Source: Oceaniglobus ichthyenteri (GTDB lineage Bacteria > Pseudomonadota > Alphaproteobacteria > Rhodobacterales > Rhodobacteraceae). From it: a DNA stretch of 64,000 bases. Where the stretch lies: assembly GCF_003057885.1 (NCBI RefSeq), contig NZ_QAGK01000013.1, positions 1 to 64,000 of the forward strand, read 5' to 3'. The notes under the pieces were generated by a model. That model had not been told where the DNA came from. It saw only the letters and a list, made by a program, of their open reading frames with translations, and made no database searches. Shown here one piece after another: positions 1-8,770 of this stretch; position 1 is the stretch's first letter; every line of letters starts with the position of its first letter. The position numbers and the translations under genes are program-made.

Positions 1-1
1 G

Positions 2-949
2 GCCGATTGTGCGGGCCTTGGCGCGATTGAAATCAAGGCGATGCGCGAGGCGGGGTATAAACCCGCCTTTGCCGCCGCGATCACGGTGGCCTCATCGGTG
101 ATCGGGCCGCTTATTCCGCCCTCGATCGGGCTGGTGATCTATGCCTTTCTGGCCCAGCAAAGCATCGAGCGGATGTTTCTGGCCGGGCTTCTTCCGGGCC
201 TGTTGGTGGGCGCATCGCTGATGATCTATGTGCGCGTCATCGCCGGGTTTCAGGATTTTCCAACCCAGAAACGCGCCACGGTAAAAGAGGTGACACACAC
301 CGCGCAACACGGTTTCGCGGCGCTGATGGCCCCGGCGATCATCCTTGGGTCAATCATGTTCGGCTTTGTCACCGCGACCGAAGCGGGGGTTCTGGCCTGT
401 CTTTACTGTATCCTTTTGGGGCTGTGGTACAAGGAACTGACCTGGAAAGGTTTCATGCTGGCGCTGTCGGACACGGCCATGGTGACATCGGTGATCATGA
501 TCATCATCGCGTTTTCCATCGCCATGGGTTGGCTGTTGGCAATTGACCAGACGCCACAAAAACTGGCCGCCTGGACATTCGCGCTGACCGAAAACCGCAA
601 TGTGTTTCTGGGTCTGTTGCTGGTGTTCATCATTCTGGTGGGCTGCGTTGTCGAAGGCGTGCCTGCCAAACTGATCCTGGTGCCCACGCTTTTGCCGCTG
701 ATTGATGCCTATGGCATCGACCGGGTGCATTTTGGCATCATCATTCAGCTTGGCCTGTTGATCGGCATTGCCACGCCGCCGATGGGGATCGGTCTTTATA
801 TCGTCTCCGAAGTGGGGCGGGTGCCGTTTGAAAAAGTCACCCTGGCGGTGCTGCCGATGCTGGTGCCGCTGATCGCGGTGCTGATCCTGCTGACCTATGT
901 GCCGGCGGTCTCCACCTTTCTTCCTGATCTTGTCCTTGGAAAGCAATGA
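2..949 (+). CDS. dctM: TRAP transporter large permease (DctM family), 5' end outside window
   Basis: The reading frame is open from the first bases and has no start inside the window, so this is the C-terminal 315 residues of a protein usually near 430 aa. It is the membrane component of a TRAP transporter, which uses an ion gradient to import organic acids delivered by a periplasmic binding protein. The opening segment (AGLGAIEIKAM) matches the same stretch of the complete DctM at 53623-54903, and many hydrophobic helices follow, including the typical IPPS loop and a late ATPPMG motif. The rraA-like gene starts 6 bp downstream, so the two are probably cotranscribed. The substrate cannot be read from the sequence; the neighbours suggest a hydroxy- or keto-acid. 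Confidence 0.95.
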   Translation, partial: ADCAGLGAIEIKAMREAGYKPAFAAAITVASSVIGPLIPPSIGLVIYAFLAQQSIERMFLAGLLPGLLVGASLMIYVRVIAGFQDFPTQKRATVKEVTHTAQHGFAALMAPAIILGSIMFGFVTATEAGVLACLYCILLGLWYKELTWKGFMLALSDTAMVTSVIMIIIAFSIAMGWLLAIDQTPQKLAAWTFALTENRNVFLGLLLVFIILVGCVVEGVPAKLILVPTLLPLIDAYGIDRVHFGIIIQLGLLIGIATPPMGIGLYIVSEVGRVPFEKVTLAVLPMLVPLIAVLILLTYVPAVSTFLPDLVLGKQ

Positions 950-955
950 ACCGAT

Positions 956-1630
956 ATGTCAAACCTGATCTATAAAACCAATCCGATGCCCGAAAAGATC
1001 GAGCAGTCAAAGCTTGACCGTCTGGCAAAGCTGGAAACCGCGACCATCGGCCATTTCTATCACTTCGGCTTTGCCGCCCCGGCGATTCAGCCGGTGCTGC
1101 GCGGCAAGGTGGTGACGGGAACGGTGTGCACTCTGGCGATTCCGGGTCTGGATTCCACCCTGTTGCACCATTGCCTGAGCGAGGTCGGGCCGGGCTATTT
1201 CATGGCCGTTGATCGGCTGGGCGATACGAAATACGCCTGTTGGGGCGGTGGCGTCACCCGGATGGCGGCGATGATGGGGCTTGAGGGGGGCTGTGTCGAT
1301 GGCCCGCACACCGACACCCTGGAAATCGAAGAACAGGATTTTGCCATGTGGTCGCGCGGCGCATCGCCGGTGACAACGCGGCTGTACAATTCCGGCGGCG
1401 GGTTCAACGTGCCGGTGTGCATTGGCGGCGCGGCGGTTTTGCCGGGCTATGCGGTGTTGGCCGACGATTCGGGCGTGTTGTTCATCGCCCCCGAAGACCT
1501 GGACGCCGTTTTGGCCGAGGGCGAAACCCGCACCGAACGGGGCCGCATTTCCGAGGCGAAAATCACCGATGGCACCCATCTGGGCCAAATGTCAGGAGCC
1601 ACGAAAATGGTTCAGGACAAGTCAGCCTAG
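956..1630 (+). CDS. RraA-family protein (HMG/oxaloacetate aldolase-like fold)
   Basis: 224 residues with the RraA-like alpha/beta layout, often annotated as dimethylmenaquinone methyltransferase. Known members are either RNase E inhibitors or Mg-dependent 4-hydroxy-4-methyl-2-oxoglutarate/4-carboxy-4-hydroxy-2-oxoadipate aldolases. The glycine-rich segment near residues 96-100 and the VDGPHTD motif near 114-120 align with the catalytic DGxxRD region. The pyruvate-binding Arg of that motif is Thr here, while the metal-binding Asp is kept. It follows the TRAP permease by 6 bp and its 3' end overlaps the convergent LysR gene by 9 bp. Inference: a catabolic role linked to the TRAP substrate. Family assignment is firm; the reaction is unknown. 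Confidence 0.85.
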   Translation: MSNLIYKTNPMPEKIEQSKLDRLAKLETATIGHFYHFGFAAPAIQPVLRGKVVTGTVCTLAIPGLDSTLLHHCLSEVGPGYFMAVDRLGDTKYACWGGGVTRMAAMMGLEGGCVDGPHTDTLEIEEQDFAMWSRGASPVTTRLYNSGGGFNVPVCIGGAAVLPGYAVLADDSGVLFIAPEDLDAVLAEGETRTERGRISEAKITDGTHLGQMSGATKMVQDKSA

Positions 1631-2536
1631 ATCGGCAAAGGAGCTGTAGCGTTGATGGGCCGTGCACCATTCCTGTGCCACCTGGTGGGCCATTTCCATG
1701 ACCGTCGCAACCTGTTTGCGGCGGGCACGGTTGGCATAGGTGCAGGCCACGTTCAGCGGCGCAATGTCTTCGGTGACCGGAATTTCCACCAGATGCCCGG
1801 CGGCAATGTCACCGTCCAGCGCCGACAGCGCCAGGGCCGACGCACCGTATCCCAGACGCACCATTTCACAGATGGTGGCCAGCGAATTGCCATAATGGCG
1901 CGGCGCGGCGCGGGTCGACATTTCGTCGACATATTCGGCCACCGGATTGAACAGTGGCGAAGATTTCGGATACAGAACCAAGGGCAGATCGCGCAAGGTT
2001 TCCGGCGTCATCGGCAGGGTTTGCCCGGCAATCACATCGGGGCGCGCCACCCAGCCCACATCATAGATCACGGCGAATCCGGGGCGCGCCACCCGATCAC
2101 CGCTGGCGGTGAATGCAATGTCCAGCGTGCCCGCCTCGACGAATTTGGCCAGTTGCAGATCCGACCCCGAATAGACATCAAGCAACAGATCGGGGTGTTG
2201 TGTGGCCAGCCGTTCCCGCAGGATCGGGCCCCAGGTGATTGTCGCCATTCCGGCCAATCCAATCGACACGCGGCGCTTTTTCTTGTCTTGCAGGCGGGCG
2301 GTCATCGCCTCTTGCAGGTTCAGGAAATTCAGCGCGAATTCCGCCACTTCCACCCCCTGATCGGTCAGCCGGAAATCCGGCGCATCCCGGTCGATCAGGG
2401 TTTTCCCCAGATGTTCCTCCAACCCTCGGATCCGGGCCGATACTGCAGGCTGAGTCAGGCTCAGCCGTTCGGCGGTCTTGCGATAGTTCTGAATCTGGCT
2501 CAGCCAGTAGAACGCTTCGAGTTGTTTGAAATTCAT
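1622..2536 (-). CDS. LysR-family transcriptional regulator
   Basis: 304 residues. The N-terminal winged HTH starts directly with MNFKQLEAFYWL and includes AERLSLTQPAVSARIRGLEEHLG, followed by a type-2 periplasmic-binding-like effector domain. I chose the ATG at 2536 because the family's first helix begins there. An upstream in-frame ATG would run into the divergent dehydrogenase gene. The gene is divergent from the hydroxyacid dehydrogenase (37 bp between starts) and convergent with the RraA-like gene. LysR proteins usually control the divergent neighbour, so it probably regulates the oxidoreductase/ABC operon that begins at 2574. The inducer is unknown. Confidence 0.93.
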   Translation of the reverse strand: MNFKQLEAFYWLSQIQNYRKTAERLSLTQPAVSARIRGLEEHLGKTLIDRDAPDFRLTDQGVEVAEFALNFLNLQEAMTARLQDKKKRRVSIGLAGMATITWGPILRERLATQHPDLLLDVYSGSDLQLAKFVEAGTLDIAFTASGDRVARPGFAVIYDVGWVARPDVIAGQTLPMTPETLRDLPLVLYPKSSPLFNPVAEYVDEMSTRAAPRHYGNSLATICEMVRLGYGASALALSALDGDIAAGHLVEIPVTEDIAPLNVACTYANRARRKQVATVMEMAHQVAQEWCTAHQRYSSFADLG

Positions 2537-2573
2537 CGCCATTCCCACGATTACACTGTGCAAAGGATCACCA

Positions 2574-3506
2574 ATGACTGTCGCTGTCTACCTTCCTCTT
2601 GAAGAGAAAACCACATGGTGGGTTGAAATGTTGCAAGGTCTTTTGCCCGGTTGGGATATTGCCGCCCTTGACGACATCACCGATCCCGCCGCCGTGCGCC
2701 ACGCTGTTGTCTGGCGGCCCCGCCCCGGCGATATGGCGCGGTTTCCCAACCTTGAGGTGATCGTGTCGATTGGCGCGGGCATTGATCATGTGCTGGCCGA
2801 TCCCGAATTGCCCAAAGACGTGCCGATCATCCGCACCGTGGGCGATGATCTGACCCAGCGGATGCGCGAATACGTGGCGCTGCATGTGTTGCGCCATCAC
2901 CGTGACATGCCCCGCCAATTGCGCGCGCAGGCCGAAAATGATTGGCACGCCATCGTCGTGCCCGTGGCCCCGAACCGCACCATCGGGGTGATGGGGCTGG
3001 GCAATCTGGGCGCGGCAGCGGCGAAAACCCTGGCCGGGCTTGGCTTTGCCACGCGCGGTTGGTCGAAATCGCCCAAAACCATCGACGGGGTCGAAACATT
3101 TTCCGGCGCAGACGGGTTGGAGAAATTCCTGCCCGAGTGTGAAATTCTGGTCAATCTGTTGCCCCTGACCGACAGCACGGCGGGCATTCTGAATGCCGAT
3201 CTGTTTGGCAAACTGCCCAAAGGTGCCTGTGTCATCAACTGTGCACGCGGCGGGCATCTGGTGGATGATGATCTGTTGGCGGCACTTGGTTCGGGGCAGA
3301 TCAAACAGGCGACGCTGGATGTGTTTCACATCGAACCCCTGCCAAAGGATCACGCGTTCTGGACCCATCCGGCGATCACTGTCACCCCCCATGTGGCATC
3401 ACAGATCGACGCCGCCACCGGCGGGCGGTTGATTGCCGCAAACCTGCGCGCCTTTGCCGAAACCGGCACCTGCCCGGATATGGCCGATGCCGCGCGGGGG
3501 TATTAG
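2574..3506 (+). CDS. D-2-hydroxyacid dehydrogenase, GhrA-like (glyoxylate/hydroxypyruvate reductase)
   Basis: 310 residues. The ATG at 2574 has an AAAGGA ribosome-binding site about 7 bp upstream. The protein has the two-domain D-2-hydroxyacid dehydrogenase fold. The NAD(P)-binding GLGNLGAAAA motif lies near residues 139-148, a catalytic Arg sits in NCARGG, Asp/Glu occur in LDVFHIEPL, and a late TPHVAS carries the catalytic His. The short length and the His region are typical of the GhrA subgroup, which reduces glyoxylate, hydroxypyruvate or related 2-keto acids. Being first in the plus-strand operon, it may process the 2-keto or glyoxylate product made by the amine-oxidising flavoproteins downstream. 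That last link is inference. Confidence 0.85.
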   Translation: MTVAVYLPLEEKTTWWVEMLQGLLPGWDIAALDDITDPAAVRHAVVWRPRPGDMARFPNLEVIVSIGAGIDHVLADPELPKDVPIIRTVGDDLTQRMREYVALHVLRHHRDMPRQLRAQAENDWHAIVVPVAPNRTIGVMGLGNLGAAAAKTLAGLGFATRGWSKSPKTIDGVETFSGADGLEKFLPECEILVNLLPLTDSTAGILNADLFGKLPKGACVINCARGGHLVDDDLLAALGSGQIKQATLDVFHIEPLPKDHAFWTHPAITVTPHVASQIDAATGGRLIAANLRAFAETGTCPDMADAARGY

Positions 3507-3567
3507 GGTTGATTTTACATCGCAGCTGATTAACCCTTGCCCGGTTCAACCCGGCGGAGAGTGAAAG

Positions 3568-4875
3568 ATGCCAACACGGTCCGATACCCCCCCGCAATCG
3601 GGGTCTGGCCAACAGCCATTGCCGAAAACCGCCGATGTGGTGGTGATCGGCGGTGGCATTGTCGGGGTCACGGCAGCGCTGTATCTGGCGCGCCATGGCG
3701 TGTCGGTCGTTTTGGTCGAAAAGGGCTATATCGGGGCCGAGCAATCATCGCGCAACTGGGGTTGGATCCGCAAACAGGGGCGCGACCCGGCTGAATTGCC
3801 CCTGATGATCGAAAGCGCGCGGGAGTGGAACCAGATCGCCGCGCCCGTGGCCCGTGAAATCCGGCTGGGCACGGTGGGCACCACCTATGTGTCCCTGACC
3901 GAGGCGGAATTTGCCGAACGTTGTGATTGGGTGGAACAGGCGAAACCATTCCAGCTTGATACAAAAATCCTTGGGCCGCGGGAAACCGCCGCACTTTTGG
4001 GCCGGGACGATCAGAAATTCACCGGCGCGATCCACACCCCATCGGATATGACGGCCGAACCGGCGCTGGCCGTGCCTGCCCTGGGCCGTCTGGCGCGCGA
4101 GGCGGGCGCGACACTCATCGAGGGCTGCGCCGCGCGCGGGGTCGAACGCAGCGCCGGGCGCGTGTCCCATGTGGTGACAGAGCGCGGCGCGATTGCCTGT
4201 CAGTCGGTGATTTTGGGCGGCGGCGCATGGTCGCGCACATTTCTTGAAAACATCGGTATTTTCATTCCCCAGCTTGCGATCCGATCCACCGCGCTGCGCA
4301 CCACGCCGGGGCCGCAAATTCACCCCGGCGGATTGGGCGCACCACCCGCGTCGGTGCGCCGGCGCAGCGATGGCGGCTATACCATCGGGCGCACCAATGC
4401 ATCGCGGTTTGATCTGGTGCCAGCGGCGTTTCGCCATTTCGCCGCCTATCTGCCGGTGCTGAAATCACGCTGGAACACCATTCAACTGCGCGCCGGGCGC
4501 GAATTTTTCGGCGATCTGGGCCATGGGCGTTGGCAATTGGATCAAATCACCCCGTTTGAACGCACCCGCGTTCTGGACCCGGCGCCAAACCGCGCCTTGG
4601 CCCGCGATATGTTGGAAACCGCCAAACGGCTGCATCCGGGGCTTGGTAACATCCAGATTGCCGGTGTCTGGGCCGGAATGATTGATGTAACCCCCGATGA
4701 ATTGCCAATCATCGATGAAATCCCCGGTTGGGCGGGGTTGTGGGCGGCCACGGGCATGTCGGGCCATGGGTTTGGCATTGGGCCGGGCGTGGGCCGGGTG
4801 GTGGGCGAACTGGCCACCGGGCGCCGGCCGATTGTCGATATCTCGCCCTTTGCCCTGTCGCGGTTTTCGCCATGA
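3568..4875 (+). CDS. DadA-like FAD-dependent oxidoreductase 1
   Basis: 435 residues of the DAO/DadA superfamily, which oxidises D-amino acids, sarcosine, imino acids or opines at a C-N bond. A dinucleotide-binding motif (VVIGGGIVGVTAALYLA) begins near residue 29 and ends in an acidic residue (VLVEKG). The C-terminal FAD-site segment ATGMSGHGFGIGPGVG is clear. NWGWIRKQGRDPAELPL near residue 65 is closely repeated in the next gene, pointing to tandem duplication. About 25 polar residues precede the Rossmann fold, so the start could be slightly downstream; a GGAGAG-like site lies 5' of the chosen ATG. The stop overlaps the next start (ATGA). Confidence 0.88.
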   Translation: MPTRSDTPPQSGSGQQPLPKTADVVVIGGGIVGVTAALYLARHGVSVVLVEKGYIGAEQSSRNWGWIRKQGRDPAELPLMIESAREWNQIAAPVAREIRLGTVGTTYVSLTEAEFAERCDWVEQAKPFQLDTKILGPRETAALLGRDDQKFTGAIHTPSDMTAEPALAVPALGRLAREAGATLIEGCAARGVERSAGRVSHVVTERGAIACQSVILGGGAWSRTFLENIGIFIPQLAIRSTALRTTPGPQIHPGGLGAPPASVRRRSDGGYTIGRTNASRFDLVPAAFRHFAAYLPVLKSRWNTIQLRAGREFFGDLGHGRWQLDQITPFERTRVLDPAPNRALARDMLETAKRLHPGLGNIQIAGVWAGMIDVTPDELPIIDEIPGWAGLWAATGMSGHGFGIGPGVGRVVGELATGRRPIVDISPFALSRFSP

Positions 4876-6026
4876 GCGCGCCTGATGTCCTGATCATCGG
4901 CGCGGGAATCACCGGGGCGGTTGCCGCCCTGACCTTGGCCGAGGCGGGACATCGGGTGGACATCATCGATGCTTACGCCCCGGCGGCGATGGCATCGGGG
5001 TGGACATTGGCGGGCGTGCGCCAATCGGGGCGTGACCCGGCCGAACTGCCCTTGGCGCGCGCGGCGGTGGCCGAGTGGTCGGGGTTAGAGGCGCGGTTGG
5101 GCGCGCCGACCCATTACCGACAGGGCGGCAATCTGCGTCTGGCCAGAACCGAACCCGAATTGGCAACCATTCGCGCCCTTGTGGCCGATCAACGGCGCGC
5201 CGGGCTGGATCTGTGGCTGTTAACGCCTGACGATCTGCGCGATATGGCGCCCGGTCTGTCACCCGATATTTTGGGGGCCTCGTTCTGCCCCACCGATGGC
5301 CATGCCGATCCTGTGGCCACCGTGCGCGGGTTTATCGATGCCGCCCTGCGCCACGGTGCGCGCACCGCATGGGGCGAACGGGCGCAGGCGTTTGAAACCG
5401 AACATGGCCGGATCACCGCCGTTTTGACCGACAAACGCCGCATCACCCCCGGCGCGGTCCTGCTGGCGGCGGGAATACAGGTGAACACCCTGCTTGCACC
5501 GCTTGGGCCAGTGATTCCGCTGCGCCATCCGATCGTGACGGTGGTGCAAACCCAACCCGTCACGGCGCGGTTTCCGTTTGTGATCGGGGTGGCCAATGCC
5601 GATTTTGCCCTGCGCCAAGAGGTATCAGGCCAGTTGCGATTCACCAGCGGGGCAGAACCCGGCGGCGTGTTGGCAGAGCAGGGCAACCGCCCGGTGGTGC
5701 GCCCAACCCTGGCCAGCGTCACCGCCACCCTGACCCGCGCCGCCAAAATCATGCCCGACACCGCAAACGCCACGGTGAACGCCATTTGGGGCGGGCTGTT
5801 GGATCTGACGCCCGATGCCCTGCCGGTGATTGACCGGCATCCCGATATTGCCAATCTTACCATTGCGGCGGGGTTTTCGGGCCATGGTTTTGGCATTGGT
5901 CCGGTCACGGGCGCGCTGGCGGGCGATCTGGTGTTGGGCCGTGATCCGGCGCACCCGGTGGCGGCGTTCCGGTTTGACCGTTGGGATGGCACCGGCCCCG
6001 ATGCCGGGCTAAGCTTGCACGGATGA
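4872..6026 (+). CDS. DadA-like FAD-dependent oxidoreductase 2
   Basis: 384 residues, starting at the ATGA overlap with gene 1. The FAD motif VLIIGAGITGAVAALTLAEAG is at the extreme N-terminus, and the family's C-terminal AAGFSGHGFGIGPVTG is present. The segment GVRQSGRDPAELPLARAAV parallels gene 1, and CPTDGHADP marks the central substrate domain as in gene 3. No signal peptide or membrane anchor is seen, so it is cytoplasmic. It lies inside a run of flavoproteins with 4-bp overlaps, consistent with translational coupling and possibly a multi-subunit enzyme. The substrate is unknown; the ABC transporter at the end of the operon suggests an opine, N-alkyl or D-amino acid. Confidence 0.87.
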   Translation: MSAPDVLIIGAGITGAVAALTLAEAGHRVDIIDAYAPAAMASGWTLAGVRQSGRDPAELPLARAAVAEWSGLEARLGAPTHYRQGGNLRLARTEPELATIRALVADQRRAGLDLWLLTPDDLRDMAPGLSPDILGASFCPTDGHADPVATVRGFIDAALRHGARTAWGERAQAFETEHGRITAVLTDKRRITPGAVLLAAGIQVNTLLAPLGPVIPLRHPIVTVVQTQPVTARFPFVIGVANADFALRQEVSGQLRFTSGAEPGGVLAEQGNRPVVRPTLASVTATLTRAAKIMPDTANATVNAIWGGLLDLTPDALPVIDRHPDIANLTIAAGFSGHGFGIGPVTGALAGDLVLGRDPAHPVAAFRFDRWDGTGPDAGLSLHG

Positions 6027-7120
6027 GCCGGGGCGCGGATATTGCGATTATCGGCGCGGGCCTTGTGGGCAGTGCTTTGGCACTTGGCCTCACCCGTCAC
6101 GGCGCGCAAGTGGCGCTGTTTGATGCGGGCGGGGATGATTTTCACGCCTCGGCGGGGAATTTCGGTTTGGTCTGGGTGCAGGGCAAAGGGATCGAGGCGC
6201 CGGTTTACGCCGATCTCACGCGCCGCTCGGTCGCCCTGTGGCCCGCGTTTCAGGCCGAATTGGCCGAGGCCACGGGGCATGATCCGGCCTACCGTCGCTC
6301 GGGCGGGTTGAAAATCGCGCTGAGTGACGGTGAATTTGCCACCCAGACCGATACGTTGGCCCGGTTGCACAATCAACGCGCGGCCCTGAACACCGAATTG
6401 ATGGATGGCGACAGCCTGCGCGCGATGATCCCCGCCCTTGGCCCCGAGGTGCGCGGCGGCACCTTTTGCGCCGAGGATGGCCATGCCGATCCGTTGGCCA
6501 CCCATGCCGCCCTGCGCCGGGCCACGCAACGGGCGATCATCCGCGCCCATATTCACCGGATTGAACCCACAGCGCGGGGTTTTACCCTGCACAGCGAAAC
6601 CGGCACCTATGAGGCCACGCGCGTGGTGATTGCCGCCGGTCTGGCCAGCGATGCCTTGGGTGCGCCCTTGGGGTTGTCGGCGCATCTGCGCCCGCAACGG
6701 GGGCAGATTTTGGTGACACAGCGGATGGAGCGGTTTTTGGATCTGGCCTGTCACACGGTGCGCCAAACCACCCAAGGCACGGTAATGATGGGCGATACCA
6801 AGGAAGATGTGGGATATGATCGGGGCACAACGCCCATGGCGGCGCGGGCCATGGTGGCGCGGGCAGTGCGGATGTTTCCCCATCTGGCCGATGCGCGGAT
6901 CGTGCGCCAATGGGGCGCGCTGCGGGTGATGTCGCCCGATGGTCTGCCGGTTTATGCCCAATCTGAAACCCACCCGGGTGCCTATCTTGTGACCTGTCAC
7001 AGCGGCGTCACCCTGGCCGCCGTGCATGCCCGCGATGTGGCCGATGCGATTGCCACGGATCGCCTGACCGATACCTGGCCCGAGCTTAACCAGACCCGCC
7101 TGAAAGGGGCCGCAGCATGA
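6023..7120 (+). CDS. DadA-like FAD-dependent oxidoreductase 3
   Basis: 365 residues from the ATG that overlaps the previous stop. It opens with IAIIGAGLVGSALALGL (FAD/NAD Rossmann), has CAEDGHADPLATH in the middle domain and ends with YLVTCHSGVTLAAVHA. That ending replaces the SGHGF motif of its two upstream paralogues, so the flavin/substrate pocket differs. QGKGIEAPVYADLTRRS substitutes for the GRDPAEL segment. It overlaps the [2Fe-2S] gene by 4 bp. Among the four paralogues here this one is the most divergent and may be the partner of the HcnA/HcnB-like pair that follows, although the fourth paralogue after hcnB fits that role at least as well. Confidence 0.85.
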   Translation: MSRGADIAIIGAGLVGSALALGLTRHGAQVALFDAGGDDFHASAGNFGLVWVQGKGIEAPVYADLTRRSVALWPAFQAELAEATGHDPAYRRSGGLKIALSDGEFATQTDTLARLHNQRAALNTELMDGDSLRAMIPALGPEVRGGTFCAEDGHADPLATHAALRRATQRAIIRAHIHRIEPTARGFTLHSETGTYEATRVVIAAGLASDALGAPLGLSAHLRPQRGQILVTQRMERFLDLACHTVRQTTQGTVMMGDTKEDVGYDRGTTPMAARAMVARAVRMFPHLADARIVRQWGALRVMSPDGLPVYAQSETHPGAYLVTCHSGVTLAAVHARDVADAIATDRLTDTWPELNQTRLKGAAA

Positions 7121-7407
7121 GCACGATGCGCCGGATATCCAAACGCCCCACGGTGACGATCACCGTCGATGGCGCACCGCTGGCCGCCCATGCGGGCGAC
7201 AGCGTGGCTTTGGCGCTGCTGGCGGCGGGGCGGGGCGGGTTTTGCGCCGATGCGCCGGGCGGCAGCCCGCGCGCGCCGTTATGCCTGATGGGGGTGTGTT
7301 TTGGCTGTCTTGCAGACATCGACGGGCGCGCGGGCGAACAGGCCTGTATGGTTCTGGTGCGCGACGGGATGATCGTTAAAACCGGGGGCCATGATGGAAC
7401 GGGTTGA
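7117..7407 (+). CDS. (2Fe-2S)-binding small subunit, HcnA/opine-oxidase type
   Basis: 96 residues. After a beta-rich start, PLCLMGVCFGC gives C-x4-C-x2-C spacing, and a fourth Cys follows in EQACMV about 18 residues later. This is the plant-ferredoxin-like cluster signature of the small subunits of hydrogen cyanide synthase (HcnA), octopine/nopaline oxidase and hydroxyproline dehydrogenase, and of the N-terminus of sarcosine oxidase alpha. It should pass electrons between the flavin subunits. It overlaps the next gene by 17 bp, which supports a stoichiometric complex. Confidence 0.88.
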   Translation: MSTMRRISKRPTVTITVDGAPLAAHAGDSVALALLAAGRGGFCADAPGGSPRAPLCLMGVCFGCLADIDGRAGEQACMVLVRDGMIVKTGGHDGTG

Positions 7408-8770
7408 TGTGGCAATCTTGGGCGCCGGGCCTGCGGGGCTGGCGGCGGCAACGGTTGCTGCGGGCGCGGGCCTGTCCACCATCGTGCTGGATGATCAGGG
7501 CGCGCCGGGCGGACAAATCTGGCGCGCGGCAGGGGATGTGACCCGCGATCGGGCGCTGGCGCGGCTTTTGGGCGCGTCCTATGGCGGCGCGATGGAGGCG
7601 ATTGGCGCGGCACAGGCGGCGGGTGCGGTGTTTCATCCGGCCTGCGATCTGATTGATGCGAACGGCGATGGCGCGCTTGTCTGGCTGGACCGTGCCAACG
7701 GCGGGTTGCGCGAGGGTCAGGCGCGCGCCCTGATCGTGGCCACGGGTGCGCGCGAACGGGCGGTGCCGTTTCCCGGTTGGACATTGCCGGGCGTGATCAA
7801 TGCCGGGGCGATGCAGATTGCCCTGAAACAGGGCGGCGCGGTGCCCGACGGCCCGGTGGTGTTGATGGGACAGGGGCCATTGCTGTTGTTGGTGCTGCAA
7901 CAATTGCTGGCGGCGGGGGCCGATCTGCGCGCGGTGCTGGCGTTCGATGGGGCGGTTCCATCGGTGCCTTTCGGGGCCATGGCGCGGGCGGTTTTCGGCG
8001 ATCCGGGGCTGGTGGCCCAAGGCGCGCGGCTGTTGCTGGGCCGGATGCGCGCCAAGGTGCCGGTATATCGCGACATTGCCAACCTGCGCGCCGTGGGCGG
8101 CGACCGGATTGAGGCGGTTGCCTTTGACAGTGACCGGAGGCGGCAGCAAATCCCGTGCACCTGGTTGGGGGTGCATGACGGGGTTATTCCAAACACGCAG
8201 GTGACACAGCTTTTGGGGCTGGCGCACCGTTGGGACAATGCCGCGCGCTGTCTGGTGCCGGTGTGTGATGATCTGGGCCGGATGGAGGGCGCGCCGGTCT
8301 GGGTGGCGGGCGATGGCGCCGGGATCGGCGGCGCGCGGCTGGCCGGGGTGCGCGGCGCACGGGCCGCCCATGATGTGGTGCGCGCCCTGGCCCCTGACCG
8401 CCACGATGCGCCCGCCGCCCGTGCATTGGCGCAAACCGCCGCGCGGCTGGCCCCGGCGCGCGCGCTGGTGGCCGCGCTTTGGCCTGCCCGCGATCCGTTG
8501 GCATTGGTCGATGACGACACGGTTTTGTGCCGCTGCGAAGGGGTGCGCGTGGGCACGGTGCGCGCCGCCATTGCGGCGGGGGCAAGCGGGCCAAACCGCG
8601 CCAAGGTGGCCACGCGCTGTGGCATGGGGCCGTGTCAGGGGCGGATTTGCGGCCCGATCCTGGCCGAATGGGTGGCGCGGGATACGGACACCCCGGTGGG
8701 GGCGTTGCGGGTGCGCCCACCGCTGAAACCGGTGTTGTTGGCCGATTACCTGACGCTGGAGCAGGAATGA
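7391..8770 (+). CDS. HcnB/OoxA-like NAD(P)/FAD oxidoreductase with C-terminal BFD-like [2Fe-2S] domain
   Basis: 459 residues. The N-terminal FAD motif VAILGAGPAGLAAATVAA is followed by GAPGGQIWR, a second dinucleotide motif around GPVVLMGQGPL, and VWVAGDGAGIGG near the end of the flavin domain. The C-terminal 85 residues carry VLCRCEG and CGMGPCQGRICG, the four-cysteine BFD-like [2Fe-2S] domain. This architecture is that of the alpha subunit of HcnABC, octopine/nopaline oxidase and D-hydroxyproline dehydrogenase. With the preceding small subunit and the following DadA-like protein it forms the classical three-gene set. The natural substrate cannot be assigned, but cyanide production is less likely than opine or imino-acid oxidation given the linked peptide-type ABC transporter. 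Confidence 0.9.
   Translation: MMERVDVAILGAGPAGLAAATVAAGAGLSTIVLDDQGAPGGQIWRAAGDVTRDRALARLLGASYGGAMEAIGAAQAAGAVFHPACDLIDANGDGALVWLDRANGGLREGQARALIVATGARERAVPFPGWTLPGVINAGAMQIALKQGGAVPDGPVVLMGQGPLLLLVLQQLLAAGADLRAVLAFDGAVPSVPFGAMARAVFGDPGLVAQGARLLLGRMRAKVPVYRDIANLRAVGGDRIEAVAFDSDRRRQQIPCTWLGVHDGVIPNTQVTQLLGLAHRWDNAARCLVPVCDDLGRMEGAPVWVAGDGAGIGGARLAGVRGARAAHDVVRALAPDRHDAPAARALAQTAARLAPARALVAALWPARDPLALVDDDTVLCRCEGVRVGTVRAAIAAGASGPNRAKVATRCGMGPCQGRICGPILAEWVARDTDTPVGALRVRPPLKPVLLADYLTLEQE

Noticed and set aside
4728-4871. N-terminal extension of FAD oxidoreductase 2 by about 48 residues
   Set aside because: The extension is a frame overlapping gene 1 with no Rossmann motif; the ATGA overlap at 4872 puts the FAD motif at the proper N-terminus.
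8527-8766. 80-residue extension before FAD oxidoreductase 4
   Set aside because: It is an out-of-frame reading of the BFD-like cysteine domain of the HcnB-like gene; the real start is at 8767.
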